Assembly (NCBI GenBank): GCA_947623685.1
Contig: CANQHF010000008.1
Coordinates: 1-41,102, forward strand
Source: an uncultured Bacilli bacterium
GTDB taxonomy: Bacteria > Bacillota_I > Bacilli_A > RF39 > UBA660
Length of the DNA stretch: 41,102 nucleotides
Direction: 5' to 3'
Shown: positions 1-8,578 of the stretch, piece by piece
How the letters are laid out: every line of letters starts with the position of its first letter
How positions within the stretch are numbered: the stretch's first letter is position 1
The notes under the pieces: model-generated
Seen by the model: the letters and a program-made list of their open reading frames with translations, nothing else
Told to the model about the DNA's origin: nothing
The model's database searches: none
Translations under genes and position numbers: made by a program

Positions 1-87
1 CTATTTAAACAATAAAATTTTTAATCCTACATTTTAACTTTTTTATCAAAAATCCCCAAAACTCTTTACATTAACAATATATTTATA

Positions 88-122
88 TAAAAAAACATTA
101 ATAATTACTTACTTATTAATGT
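88..122 (-). terminator. Rho-independent terminator overlapping the mtaB stop codon
   Basis: 10-bp stem ACATTAATAA(95-104)/TTATTAATGT(113-122) followed on the minus strand by a T tract (88-94). Confidence 0.7.
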
Positions 123-1409
123 TCCTTTTAATATTTTATCTTCGTATTCTGTTAATTTTACTTTTACTTCTTTTCCAATTAACTCTTTACACCCCTTAAA
201 AATAACCTTTAAATAATTATCAGTATGTCCTGTTACATATCCATCATTATACACTTCTGGTATTACTATCATATTTTTTCCAATATGATTTTTGTAATAA
301 CAATCTTCTAATTTATCAAATACGCTAATTAGTTCCTTTGATCTTTTATGTTTTTCTTCATTTGTTATTTGATCATCCATTAAAGCTGCCCTTGTTTTAC
401 TTCTTTTGGAAAAAGGAAATACATGTCCACCAGCAAAAGAAACCTTTTTTACAAAGTTTATTGTCTCATTAAAATCTTCTTTTTTTTCTTTAGGAAATCC
501 TACAATAACATCAGTTGTAATAGCAATATCTGGTCTTATTTTTCTTATTTTATTAATTTTATCTAAATAATATTTAGTATCATATTTTCTATTCATAAGT
601 TTTAATATTTTATCACTTCCGGCTTGTAAAGGAATATGAAGATGATTAACAATCTTATTTGAATTTTTAAGAGTTTTTAAAAATTTATCATTTAACTCAG
701 TTATTTCTATTGAAGAGATTCTTATTCTTTTTAAACCTTCTATTCTTTCTAAATCTAAAAGTAAGTCACTAAAATCATAACCATTTAAATCAGCTCCATA
801 ATGACCTGTATGAATACCAGTTAAAACAATTTCCTTGTAACCATTTTTACAAAGTTGTTCTGCTTCTTTAATAACTTTTTTAGGATCTTTACTTCTTACT
901 TTACCCCTAGTATACGGAATAATGCAATATGAACAGTAATTTTCACACCCATCTTCTATTTTTATTAAAGCTCTTGTTCTTGTGTTAAAATGGCTTATTT
1001 GCATATCATCAAAATCTTCTTTTAAAATGTCTTTTACATCTATTATTTTCTTTTTTGTTTTTATAAATTCTTCAATTAAATCAACGACCCTACTTTTGTC
1101 ATTATTTCCAATTAAAACGTCAGCATAATTAATAATATCATCAAGGTTTTCTTTTATTTGACTAAAACATCCCATTACGGCAATAACGGCGTTTTGATTT
1201 TTCTTTTTCGCTTGTCTTATCATTTTTCTTGATTTTTGATCACTTACGTTAGTAACAGTGCACGTATTAATTAGATAAACGTCAGCATCGCAACAAGAAA
1301 AATCCACAACCTCATAACCACGTTTAACAAACTCTTTTATCGCATATTCACTTTCATAAATATTAACTTTACAACCTAAAGTATATACTGCAACTTTCAT
1401 TTTCATCAC
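105..1409 (-). CDS. mtaB: tRNA (N6-threonylcarbamoyladenosine(37)-C2)-methylthiotransferase MtaB
   Basis: MTTase N-terminal VAVYTLGCKVNIYESE, radical SAM motif CSYCIIPYTRGKVRS, TRAM-like C-terminus; next to rsmE as in Bacillus. Confidence 0.95.
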   Translation of the reverse strand: MMKMKVAVYTLGCKVNIYESEYAIKEFVKRGYEVVDFSCCDADVYLINTCTVTNVSDQKSRKMIRQAKKKNQNAVIAVMGCFSQIKENLDDIINYADVLIGNNDKSRVVDLIEEFIKTKKKIIDVKDILKEDFDDMQISHFNTRTRALIKIEDGCENYCSYCIIPYTRGKVRSKDPKKVIKEAEQLCKNGYKEIVLTGIHTGHYGADLNGYDFSDLLLDLERIEGLKRIRISSIEITELNDKFLKTLKNSNKIVNHLHIPLQAGSDKILKLMNRKYDTKYYLDKINKIRKIRPDIAITTDVIVGFPKEKKEDFNETINFVKKVSFAGGHVFPFSKRSKTRAALMDDQITNEEKHKRSKELISVFDKLEDCYYKNHIGKNMIVIPEVYNDGYVTGHTDNYLKVIFKGCKELIGKEVKVKLTEYEDKILKGTLISK

Positions 1410-1432
1410 TTCCCAAAATAAAAAGCTTATTT

Positions 1433-2035
1433 TTAAGCTTTATTATCATTACCATTAATAGCTTCTTTTTTTATTCCATATATTGGAGATATTACTTGAG
1501 AAACCTTAAAGGCCTTTACTTCTGCATTGTTATTTACGTTTTGATCTTGAGCTTTAACTTCAGATGGTTCTAAATTATATTTTTCTAAATAATTTATTCC
1601 CAAGTTATCATCATCTTCATATGGTTTTAAATCATTTTTCTTTTGCATTAACTCATCTATTGATATAATAGCTGTTTTTTCTTGATCATCTTCAAAATCG
1701 GTAAGGTTTATTATAGATGTATCATTTAACGCATCATTTATTGCGTTTTTAACTTCATCTAGCTTATTTAAATCATTTACTTCTTCATTAGATGAGATTA
1801 ATTCTTGTTTTTTATTTTCCTTTGTTACGTTTTCTTTAGTTTCTTTTTTTATCCTTAAGAAATTTACTTTAGCTTTTATTTCTTCAAGTACGTAAGTGAA
1901 AAAAAGTAAACCACATAAAACTATAATAAGAAAAATTATGATTGAAAAAATCATTTGCCCTTGCGTGTTTAAACTGTTATAAAAGTTATCAAAAGAATAG
2001 GACGCAGCCGCAAATAATTTTTTCATACTACTCAC
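1433..2035 (-). CDS. Hypothetical single-TM membrane protein with acidic, coil-rich cytoplasmic tail
   Basis: ORF between mtaB and rsmE; TM segment MIFSIIIFLIIVLCGLLFFTYVL; no family recognised. Confidence 0.7.
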   Translation of the reverse strand: MSSMKKLFAAASYSFDNFYNSLNTQGQMIFSIIIFLIIVLCGLLFFTYVLEEIKAKVNFLRIKKETKENVTKENKKQELISSNEEVNDLNKLDEVKNAINDALNDTSIINLTDFEDDQEKTAIISIDELMQKKNDLKPYEDDDNLGINYLEKYNLEPSEVKAQDQNVNNNAEVKAFKVSQVISPIYGIKKEAINGNDNKA

Positions 2036-2736
2036 CTCTTAAATTCGTAATTTATCATACTAAGCGCTACTACTGGCGCCGTTTCAGCTCTTAAAACGTT
2101 ATCGCCTAAAGACACACTTATAAAACCATTTTTAATTAGATATTCTTCTTCACTTGGTTCAAAGCCACCTTCTGGGCCTATAACTATTAATATTTTATCA
2201 CACTTATTATTTTTTTGAAGTATTTTTTTTATGTTTTTTGTATTTTTATTTAATGAACATAGTAATTTTAAATCATAATTTAAATTTATTAAGTCGTTTA
2301 TTTTATTAATTTTATTAATTACTGGCACAAAGACCCTAAAAGATTGTTCTGATGCTTCTTTACAAATTTCCTGCCAACGTTTTATTTTAGAATCTTCTTT
2401 TTTTGAATCAATTTTTACAACACACCTTTTTGATGTGACTGGGAAAAATTCATAAGCTCCTAATTCGGTTGATTTTTGTAACAAATAATCTTGCTTTTGT
2501 TCTTTTATAATGCAAAAAGCTATTCCAACTTTTATTTCGTCTTCGTTTTTTCTTTCTTTTTTTATAACATCAAATAAAACCTTATCATTAACGCTTGTTA
2601 AAAGACAAGTATGTATTGTTTTATCATAAATGATTTTTATTATATCACCTTTTTTCATTCTCATAACGCTTTTTATGTGATGATAATCACTATTTTTTAA
2701 TTCTAGGTTTTTATTTATCGCAAAATATTGTTGCAT
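2032..2736 (-). CDS. rsmE: 16S rRNA m3U1498 methyltransferase RsmE
   Basis: Motifs KSTELGAYEFFPVTSKRC, IVIGPEGGFEPSEEE, VSLGDNVLRAETAPVVALS. Confidence 0.95.
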   Translation of the reverse strand: MQQYFAINKNLELKNSDYHHIKSVMRMKKGDIIKIIYDKTIHTCLLTSVNDKVLFDVIKKERKNEDEIKVGIAFCIIKEQKQDYLLQKSTELGAYEFFPVTSKRCVVKIDSKKEDSKIKRWQEICKEASEQSFRVFVPVINKINKINDLINLNYDLKLLCSLNKNTKNIKKILQKNNKCDKILIVIGPEGGFEPSEEEYLIKNGFISVSLGDNVLRAETAPVVALSMINYEFKR

Positions 2737-2868
2737 AACATCATTTCCTTACTAGTAATTAATATAGCAAAAAAATAAAAATTAGTAAACTTAACTTAAA
2801 ACATTAGTAAAAGATAACTTTTTTTGATATAATAATTAAAGTAAGAAACCTAAAAGGAGGTTTTAAAA

Positions 2869-3834
2869 GTGGATGATGTTTTTAAAGATGAAGTACTAAC
2901 ATTTGATGATGATTTAAATAAAAATAGTATTTTAGAAAAATATGGTGAAAACTTAAGTACTAAAAAATACATTACTAATCCCGCAATCGCAAGGGATGAT
3001 GAAATAGAAAAAACAATTTTAACCATGTTAACACCTGATAAGTCTGCTATTTTAGTTGGTAAAGCCGGTATCGGTAAAACTGCCATCGTAGAAGGAATAG
3101 CATATAAGATTCAAAAAAACGACGTTCCAAACGCAATTAAAGGATATGACATAATAAAAGTTAACACCTCGTCTTTACTTGGAAAATACGTAAATGAATA
3201 TGGTGATGAAGAATTAAGAATTAGCGTTTTATTAAAAGAAGTTGAAAAAGCATCAAATGTAATATTATTTATTGATGAAATTCACACGTTGGTAATTGAA
3301 TCAAGAAATAGTGGAATAGATTTTGTAAATGCTTTTAAACCAGCCTTATCAAGGGGTGACGTTAAGGTAATTGGAGCAACAACAGTTGATGAATATAACC
3401 AGTATTTAATAAGAGATAAAGCCTTTTTAAGACGTTTTGAAAAAATTGACGTTGAAGAGCCAAGTGCACAAACAACGGTTAAAATTTTAATGGGAACATA
3501 TCCTAAAATTGAAAATCAAATGAACGTTAAACTTGCCTATTCAAGTTACGTAATTGAAAACATAATGAAATTTATCGTTGATATGACTAGTGAATATAAA
3601 AGGGTTTATGAATTAGGTTCTAGATATCCTGATAATGCACTTTCTCTTTTATCAAAAGCATTTAGTTATGCTAAATTCGATAATAGTAAATACGTTACCT
3701 TTAAACATTTTTATAAAGCAATAATGAATTGCCAAAGTGTTTATTCTGACGTTATAAAAAAAGAAGCCGAAAAATTTAAAGTACAATTTAAAGATTTTTT
3801 AGAAAAAGAAAACGTTGATTTAAACGATTATTAA
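2869..3834 (+). CDS. Stand-alone AAA+ ATPase resembling the ClpA/ClpB/ClpC D1 module
   Basis: Walker A GKAGIGKTAIVEG, Walker B VILFIDEIHTLV, sensor IGATTVDEYNQYL..D.AFLRRF; no N-domain or D2; SD aaaggagg upstream. Confidence 0.85.
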   Translation: MDDVFKDEVLTFDDDLNKNSILEKYGENLSTKKYITNPAIARDDEIEKTILTMLTPDKSAILVGKAGIGKTAIVEGIAYKIQKNDVPNAIKGYDIIKVNTSSLLGKYVNEYGDEELRISVLLKEVEKASNVILFIDEIHTLVIESRNSGIDFVNAFKPALSRGDVKVIGATTVDEYNQYLIRDKAFLRRFEKIDVEEPSAQTTVKILMGTYPKIENQMNVKLAYSSYVIENIMKFIVDMTSEYKRVYELGSRYPDNALSLLSKAFSYAKFDNSKYVTFKHFYKAIMNCQSVYSDVIKKEAEKFKVQFKDFLEKENVDLNDY

Positions 3835-3866
3835 AAAATGATAGATTAATATCTACCATTTTTTTC
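3835..3866. terminator. Bidirectional terminator between the convergent AAA+ gene and folA
   Basis: AAAAAATGaTAGAT-taat-ATCTAcCATTTTTTT hairpin. Confidence 0.7.
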
Positions 3867-4365
3867 TTTTATATAATACTCTTTTATATTTAGGTGTGGC
3901 ATCATTATATGATGCTATTACCTCTTTTTCATATAATTCATCTTTAAATTTTGGAAAATATACATCTGCATCCAAACACTCATCATCAATTAATGTTAAT
4001 AGCATATAATCTGCGCAATTAATCATTTCATTATAAACAGATGCACCACCTATTACGTATATATCATCATCTATTTGTTTTCTTAAAAGATTAAATTCAT
4101 CTAACGAATGAATGCAAATAACTTCTTTAGGAAAAGTATTTTCATCTTTTGTTGTTAAAACTATATGAGTTCTTCCTAAAAGTAATTTAGGTAGTGATAA
4201 AAACGTGTTTTTACCCATTAATATATGGTGATTCATAGTTACACTTTTAAAAAATTTTAAATCTTCTTTTATGTGCCAAATCAAATCATTGCCACGCCCT
4301 AATTCATTATTTTTTCCTATTGCTGCAATCATAATTAACTTATTCATATTATCCCTATTTAGCAA
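3853..4365 (-). CDS. folA: Dihydrofolate reductase
   Basis: MIAAIGKNNELGRGNDLIWHIKEDLKFFKSVT, YVIGGASVYNEMI. Confidence 0.95.
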   Translation of the reverse strand: MLNRDNMNKLIMIAAIGKNNELGRGNDLIWHIKEDLKFFKSVTMNHHILMGKNTFLSLPKLLLGRTHIVLTTKDENTFPKEVICIHSLDEFNLLRKQIDDDIYVIGGASVYNEMINCADYMLLTLIDDECLDADVYFPKFKDELYEKEVIASYNDATPKYKRVLYKRKKW

Positions 4366-5257
4366 TTGGAAAATTAATTTTTCCGTGATGCTTATAATTT
4401 AATATTTTTACATCTTTACAATCTTTGGAATTATCATAATCATAAAAATTCTTAACGTCTTTATTTATCCATAAATCTGGTGCTGGATAATCACCTAATT
4501 CTTTCATCCTTCTTAACTGTTCTTTTACACCATCTACTTGATTAACGTATATATGAGCATCCTTAATACTCCAATCTAACGTACCGGGTTTTAAATCATT
4601 AGTTAAAGCAAGCATGGTAAGAAGGGTTGCATACTGCGTTACGTTAAATGGTAACCCAAGTGGTACGTCACAACTTCTTTGATGAACTAATGCGTTTAAT
4701 TTTCCATCTGTTACGTCCCACTCACTTGACCAAACACAAGATGGTAACACAGCGGTACTTAAATAATCATCTTGCCATAGACTCATAACCATTCTTCTGT
4801 CATTTGGATTATTTTTTATCGCATCTATTAGTCTATCTATTAAACCAAATTTTTTTACTATGTATCCATATGCCGTTCCGATTGTATGAGCGTAATTTTT
4901 TCCAAAATCTTTTTCAACTACAACCGTTTTTAACTTGCCGTCTTCACCTGGTACCTTTTGGGTCGCTTTCCATATTCCGTTTTCATCAATTTCCCACTCA
5001 TCCCATATGTGTACGTTTCTTTCTTTAAGCCATCTTACATCATTACTTTGAACTTGATAAATCCATAGCATTTCAAGAATGGCTTGCCTAAAAAATAGCT
5101 GTTTGGTTGTAAGAACTGGGAATTCTTCTTCCAAATTAAAATCGAAGTGATAAGAAGGAATTTTTATGGTATTTATTCCGGTTCTATTTTCTACTTCTTT
5201 TCCTTCACTTAATATTTTTTCACATAATTTTAAATACTCTTTATCCCATTTAGACAT
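4355..5257 (-). CDS. thyA: Thymidylate synthase
   Basis: NRTGINTIKIPSYHFDFNLEEEFPVLTTK, DRRMVMSLW, LPSCVWSSEW, QRSCDVPLGLPFN; overlaps folA start. Confidence 0.95.
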   Translation of the reverse strand: MSKWDKEYLKLCEKILSEGKEVENRTGINTIKIPSYHFDFNLEEEFPVLTTKQLFFRQAILEMLWIYQVQSNDVRWLKERNVHIWDEWEIDENGIWKATQKVPGEDGKLKTVVVEKDFGKNYAHTIGTAYGYIVKKFGLIDRLIDAIKNNPNDRRMVMSLWQDDYLSTAVLPSCVWSSEWDVTDGKLNALVHQRSCDVPLGLPFNVTQYATLLTMLALTNDLKPGTLDWSIKDAHIYVNQVDGVKEQLRRMKELGDYPAPDLWINKDVKNFYDYDNSKDCKDVKILNYKHHGKINFPIAK

Positions 5258-5303
5258 AAAATACCTACCTTTCTTATCCCCTAGTTATTCTATAAACATT
5301 ATA

Positions 5304-6644
5304 TCAATTATCTTCATTTAACTCAATATTTATTATCTTTAGAACTTCTTCTAAATCAGAAAAATGATACTTTTTATCACCTATTATTTGATAGTCTTCA
5401 TGTCCCTTACCTAATATCATTAATATTTTTTTATTATCAAGTAATTCAATTGCTCTTTTTATAGCCTTACGTCTATCATATATTACTTCAAATTTTCCTT
5501 TAGCACCTTTTAATATATCTTTTATTATGTCTTTTTCATCTTCATTTCTTGGATTATCATTAGTAAAAATTACGTAAGAAGAATTTCTACAAGCTATTTT
5601 ACCCATTATTGGTCTTTTTGTTTTATCTCTATTTCCACCACAACCAACAATGGTAATTATTCCGTTATTCTTTATTTTTTTAACTGTTTTAAGAACTTTT
5701 AAAACAGCATCTGGAGTATGTGCATAGTCAATAAAAATAACATTATCTTTATAAATTATCTTCTGCATTCTTCCAGGTGGCTCTTTAAATAAATTAGATT
5801 TATTAATAAATGAATTTTCGTCATAGCCTAGTTCCTTAACTATCTTATATGCCATTAGATAATTATAAACATTAAAACGGCCAACTAAAGATAGTTTTAT
5901 TTTATAATTGTTTTTATCTTTGAAATAAACCGTTGTATTTTCAAAACTCATGTTAATTTTTTTTATTTTAACATCTTTTCCTATTATGTAGTTATTATTT
6001 TTTCTATTTTTAAAACGCTTATAATACCTATCTTTTTTATTTAATACACACACTCTTTTATTTTTTAACATATTTATTATTTTCATCTTACTTTTTATAT
6101 AATCTTTCATGTTTTTATGATAATCTAAATGATCTTGAGTTATATTTGTTACCGCTACCGCATCAAATAATAACCCATATAATCTTTCTTGCTTTAAAGC
6201 GTGACTTGAAGATTCCATAACAACTACTTTACATCCATTTTCTTTAGCATCTAAAATAAGATTATATAATATATCTATACTAGGTGTTGTATTATCTAAA
6301 CTTTTAACGAATCCATCAACATAAAAGCCAATCGTACCAATATAAGCGGTTTTAACCCCAATATAATTTAATATTTGGTATACAAGATAGCAAGTGGTTG
6401 TTTTACCATTAGTCCCAGTTATTCCAATTAGTTTTATATTATTTATTTTATCACTATAAAAATTTTTAATATAATCATTTATATTATCTACTTTAATGGT
6501 CTTTATATCATACGTATCATTAGTTTGAGTAATTATTTTAGCGGCTTTATTATTAATTGCATCTTGTGCGTATTTTTTATTATTATCATCAACTAAAAAA
6601 TAATCACCTTCCTTAACATATTTAGAATTTTTCCATAGACGCAT
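5304..6644 (-). CDS. murE: UDP-N-acetylmuramoyl-tripeptide synthetase MurE
   Basis: IGITGTNGKTTTCYLVYQIL, ITQDHLDYHKNMKDYIKSK, FTNDNPRNED, ILGKGHEDYQI. Confidence 0.93.
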   Translation of the reverse strand: MRLWKNSKYVKEGDYFLVDDNNKKYAQDAINNKAAKIITQTNDTYDIKTIKVDNINDYIKNFYSDKINNIKLIGITGTNGKTTTCYLVYQILNYIGVKTAYIGTIGFYVDGFVKSLDNTTPSIDILYNLILDAKENGCKVVVMESSSHALKQERLYGLLFDAVAVTNITQDHLDYHKNMKDYIKSKMKIINMLKNKRVCVLNKKDRYYKRFKNRKNNNYIIGKDVKIKKINMSFENTTVYFKDKNNYKIKLSLVGRFNVYNYLMAYKIVKELGYDENSFINKSNLFKEPPGRMQKIIYKDNVIFIDYAHTPDAVLKVLKTVKKIKNNGIITIVGCGGNRDKTKRPIMGKIACRNSSYVIFTNDNPRNEDEKDIIKDILKGAKGKFEVIYDRRKAIKRAIELLDNKKILMILGKGHEDYQIIGDKKYHFSDLEEVLKIINIELNEDN

Positions 6645-6690
6645 ATAATCACCTTCTATATTTGTTTATGTAAAATTCTAAAAATTGCAA

Positions 6691-6720
6691 CAAAAAAAAG
6701 AATAAACTAAAATTTATTCT
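6691..6720 (-). terminator. Rho-independent terminator downstream of the 6737-7420 gene
   Basis: AGAATAAA(6699-6706)/TTTATTCT(6713-6720) stem followed on the minus strand by a T8 tract. Confidence 0.65.
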
Positions 6721-6736
6721 CATATGTTTTTATTTT

Positions 6737-7420
6737 CTATGAATCAGTTGTACTATACGTTAAGGTTATATCTCCAAACTCAACATCAAAATCGCCATCT
6801 GCAACAAAAGCGTTAATATAATAATAAATAGCAATAGCAATCTGTTTAGAAGCACCTTTTTCTAAAGGATGATCTGTTATATTATCTTTCGTATCTGCTA
6901 AAGCATTTATACCCCAACTATTACCAGGGACACCATCATAATATATTTGAAGTACTATGCTTGCACAAGCTTTATCAACTAGTTCTTGTGATGTTCCTTC
7001 TTTAGCAGTACATTTTTTACTTCCAAACTCAATTTTCTTTAAATATGCTGTATATTTTCCTTGATTTGTTACAAAAAATCGCCATTCAACAGTTTGATCT
7101 GGACCAGTAAACGTTGCTTTTAAATTACTAATAGTCGGGTGTGCCGGATTACTATTATCTATTGTTGCAGTAGTTCCTGTCGCATTACCTCTTATATAAC
7201 CAGTACCAATAGGATCAGTTGCAACAGTCCAGCTTGAACTTGAAAACAAAACTTTAAAGTCTGATGGATCTGGTGTTACTGTTGCAGTTGAATTAATATC
7301 TAGATTTTTAGAAAATGCTGAAAATCCTATTGATAATCCTATTACTCCAACCATAAGCACCATGATTATTATTATTTTAGAGTTTTTATTATATCTTTTT
7401 CTTGTTCTTTTACTTTTCAT
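6737..7420 (-). CDS. Secreted/surface protein with SipW/TasA-like signal region (paralog A)
   Basis: RTRKRYNKNSKIIIIMVLMVGVIGLSIGFSAFSKNLDINSTATVTPDPSDF; two conserved Cys (KKCTAKEGTSQELVDKAC); about half-identical to the next gene; SD ggtgg. Confidence 0.75.
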   Translation of the reverse strand: MKSKRTRKRYNKNSKIIIIMVLMVGVIGLSIGFSAFSKNLDINSTATVTPDPSDFKVLFSSSSWTVATDPIGTGYIRGNATGTTATIDNSNPAHPTISNLKATFTGPDQTVEWRFFVTNQGKYTAYLKKIEFGSKKCTAKEGTSQELVDKACASIVLQIYYDGVPGNSWGINALADTKDNITDHPLEKGASKQIAIAIYYYINAFVADGDFDVEFGDITLTYSTTDS

Positions 7421-7455
7421 TTGTTTTCCACCTTTTTTTTTAATTTACTATGTTT

Positions 7456-7483
7456 ATAATATCACTAACCCCCCCCCGGTCAA
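7456..7483 (-). promoter_or_regulatory. Promoter with poly-G9 spacer (putatively phase variable), paralog A
   Basis: Minus strand TTGACC(7483-7478)-GGGGGGGGG(7477-7469)TTAGTGA-TATTAT(7461-7456); 16-nt spacer; TGN extended -10. Confidence 0.75.
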
Positions 7484-7587
7484 GTTTTTTGATGAGTTGT
7501 GGAAAACAAATTGAAAAATCGTTTTAAAAAAAACATACTATTTGGGATTCACATCATTTTGTATGCTTTATTGTTTTAATTTATTGT

Positions 7588-8280
7588 TTACGAATCACTT
7601 GAACTATATGTTAAGGTTATATCTCCAAACGTAACGTCGAAGTCTCCATCTGCTACTGCTGCATCAGTATTTGTATAATCATTCCCTATCCAAATTGTAA
7701 CAGGCTCAAAAACTCCTTTTGCTAATGGATGATTAGTTATAGTGCGCGTTTCAGCAACATCCCTTAAATAATTAGGATTACTAGAATCGCTTAAATTGAA
7801 AGATAATAAGAATTCAATCTTTCTACAAGCATCATCAACTAAATCTTGCGATGTTCCTGGTTTTGCAGTACATGTTTTATCTCCAAATTCTATTTTCTTT
7901 AAATATGCTGTATATTTTCCTTGGTTTGTTACATAAAATTCCCATGCAGCTGATTGTCCTGAATTAGTAAACGTAGCTTTCAATCCAGTTATTTTTGGAT
8001 GTGATGGATCATTATTATCTATTGTTGCAGTAGATCCAGTTGCAGTGCCATCGCCCCAACTAAATTCCAAATTTCCATCTACCACACTATCTTTTGAACT
8101 TGAAAACAAAATTTTAAAGTCTGATGGATCTGGCGTTACTGTTGCAGTTGAATTAATATCTAAATTTTTAGAAAATGCTGAAAATCCTATTGATAATCCT
8201 ATTACTCCAATCATAAGTACCATGATTATTAATATTTTAGTGTTTTTATTATATCTTTTTCTTGTTCTTTTACTATTCAT
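7588..8280 (-). CDS. Secreted/surface protein with SipW/TasA-like signal region (paralog B)
   Basis: Same N-terminus (KRTRKRYNKNTKILIIMVLMIGVIGLSIGFSAFSKNLDINSTATVTPDPSDFKILFSSS) and C-terminus (VADGDFDVTFGDITLTYSSSDS) as paralog A. Confidence 0.75.
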   Translation of the reverse strand: MNSKRTRKRYNKNTKILIIMVLMIGVIGLSIGFSAFSKNLDINSTATVTPDPSDFKILFSSSKDSVVDGNLEFSWGDGTATGSTATIDNNDPSHPKITGLKATFTNSGQSAAWEFYVTNQGKYTAYLKKIEFGDKTCTAKPGTSQDLVDDACRKIEFLLSFNLSDSSNPNYLRDVAETRTITNHPLAKGVFEPVTIWIGNDYTNTDAAVADGDFDVTFGDITLTYSSSDS

Positions 8281-8313
8281 TTGTTTTCCACCTTTTTTTA
8301 ATTTCCTATGTTT

Positions 8314-8341
8314 ATAATATCACTTACCCCCCCCCGGTCAA
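8314..8341 (-). promoter_or_regulatory. Promoter with poly-G9 spacer (putatively phase variable), paralog B
   Basis: Minus strand TTGACC(8341-8336)-GGGGGGGGG(8335-8327)TAAGTGA-TATTAT(8319-8314); 16-nt spacer; TGN extended -10. Confidence 0.75.
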
Positions 8342-8379
8342 GTTTTTTAGTGAGTTGTGGAAAACAAATTGAAAAATCG

Positions 8380-8408
8380 TTTACATATATTTTTTATTAT
8401 TGTATAAT
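8380..8408 (+). promoter_or_regulatory. Sigma-70-type promoter of small RNA
   Basis: TTTACA(8380-8385)-17 nt-TATAAT(8403-8408), no CDS downstream on the plus strand. Confidence 0.7.
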
Positions 8409-8414
8409 TTAATT

Positions 8415-8503
8415 AGTGAGAGCAACCTACTAGGCTAGTTTGCTTTCCTAGAGATTCTAGGAGAAGTTACTACCCCCTTGGGATAGTAACTTCTCTTTTA
8501 TAT
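8415..8503 (+). ncRNA. Putative ~85-nt small RNA, candidate type I antitoxin, ending in a strong terminator
   Basis: Starts ~7 nt after TATAAT; internal hairpin CCTAGA-gat-TCTAGG; terminator GAGAAGTTACTA/TAGTAACTTCTC followed by TTTTATATTTT. Confidence 0.6.
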
Positions 8504-8505
8504 TT
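8461..8505 (+). terminator. Rho-independent terminator of small RNA (convergent with the small peptide gene)
   Basis: 12-bp stem gagaagttacta-cccccttggga-tagtaacttctc then ttttatatttt. Confidence 0.8.
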
Positions 8506-8578
8506 TAAGTATTAGCATTGCTAATAATAAAATTAAAAGTATGTTTATTACTTTAAGAAATATGTTTTCTTTTTTCAT
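8498..8578 (-). CDS. 26-aa hydrophobic peptide, candidate type I toxin (absent from ORF track)
   Basis: Translation MKKENIFLKVINILLILLLAMLILKI*; purine-rich SD region aaggaaaggcggtg upstream; an in-frame ATG at 8584 is an alternative start. Confidence 0.6.
   Translation of the reverse strand: MKKENIFLKVINILLILLLAMLILKI

Noticed and set aside
2850-3086. Minus-strand ORFs opposite the AAA+ gene (2850-3086), rpsT (32554-32868) and the transglutaminase gene (33666-33881)
   Set aside because: Antisense to well-supported genes, no family similarity or SD.
7351-7365. DnaA-box-like TTTTCCACAA motifs near 7496-7506 and 8351-8362 considered as a replication origin
   Set aside because: Only one per promoter block, no cluster, no dnaA/dnaN nearby; part of the duplicated promoter region.
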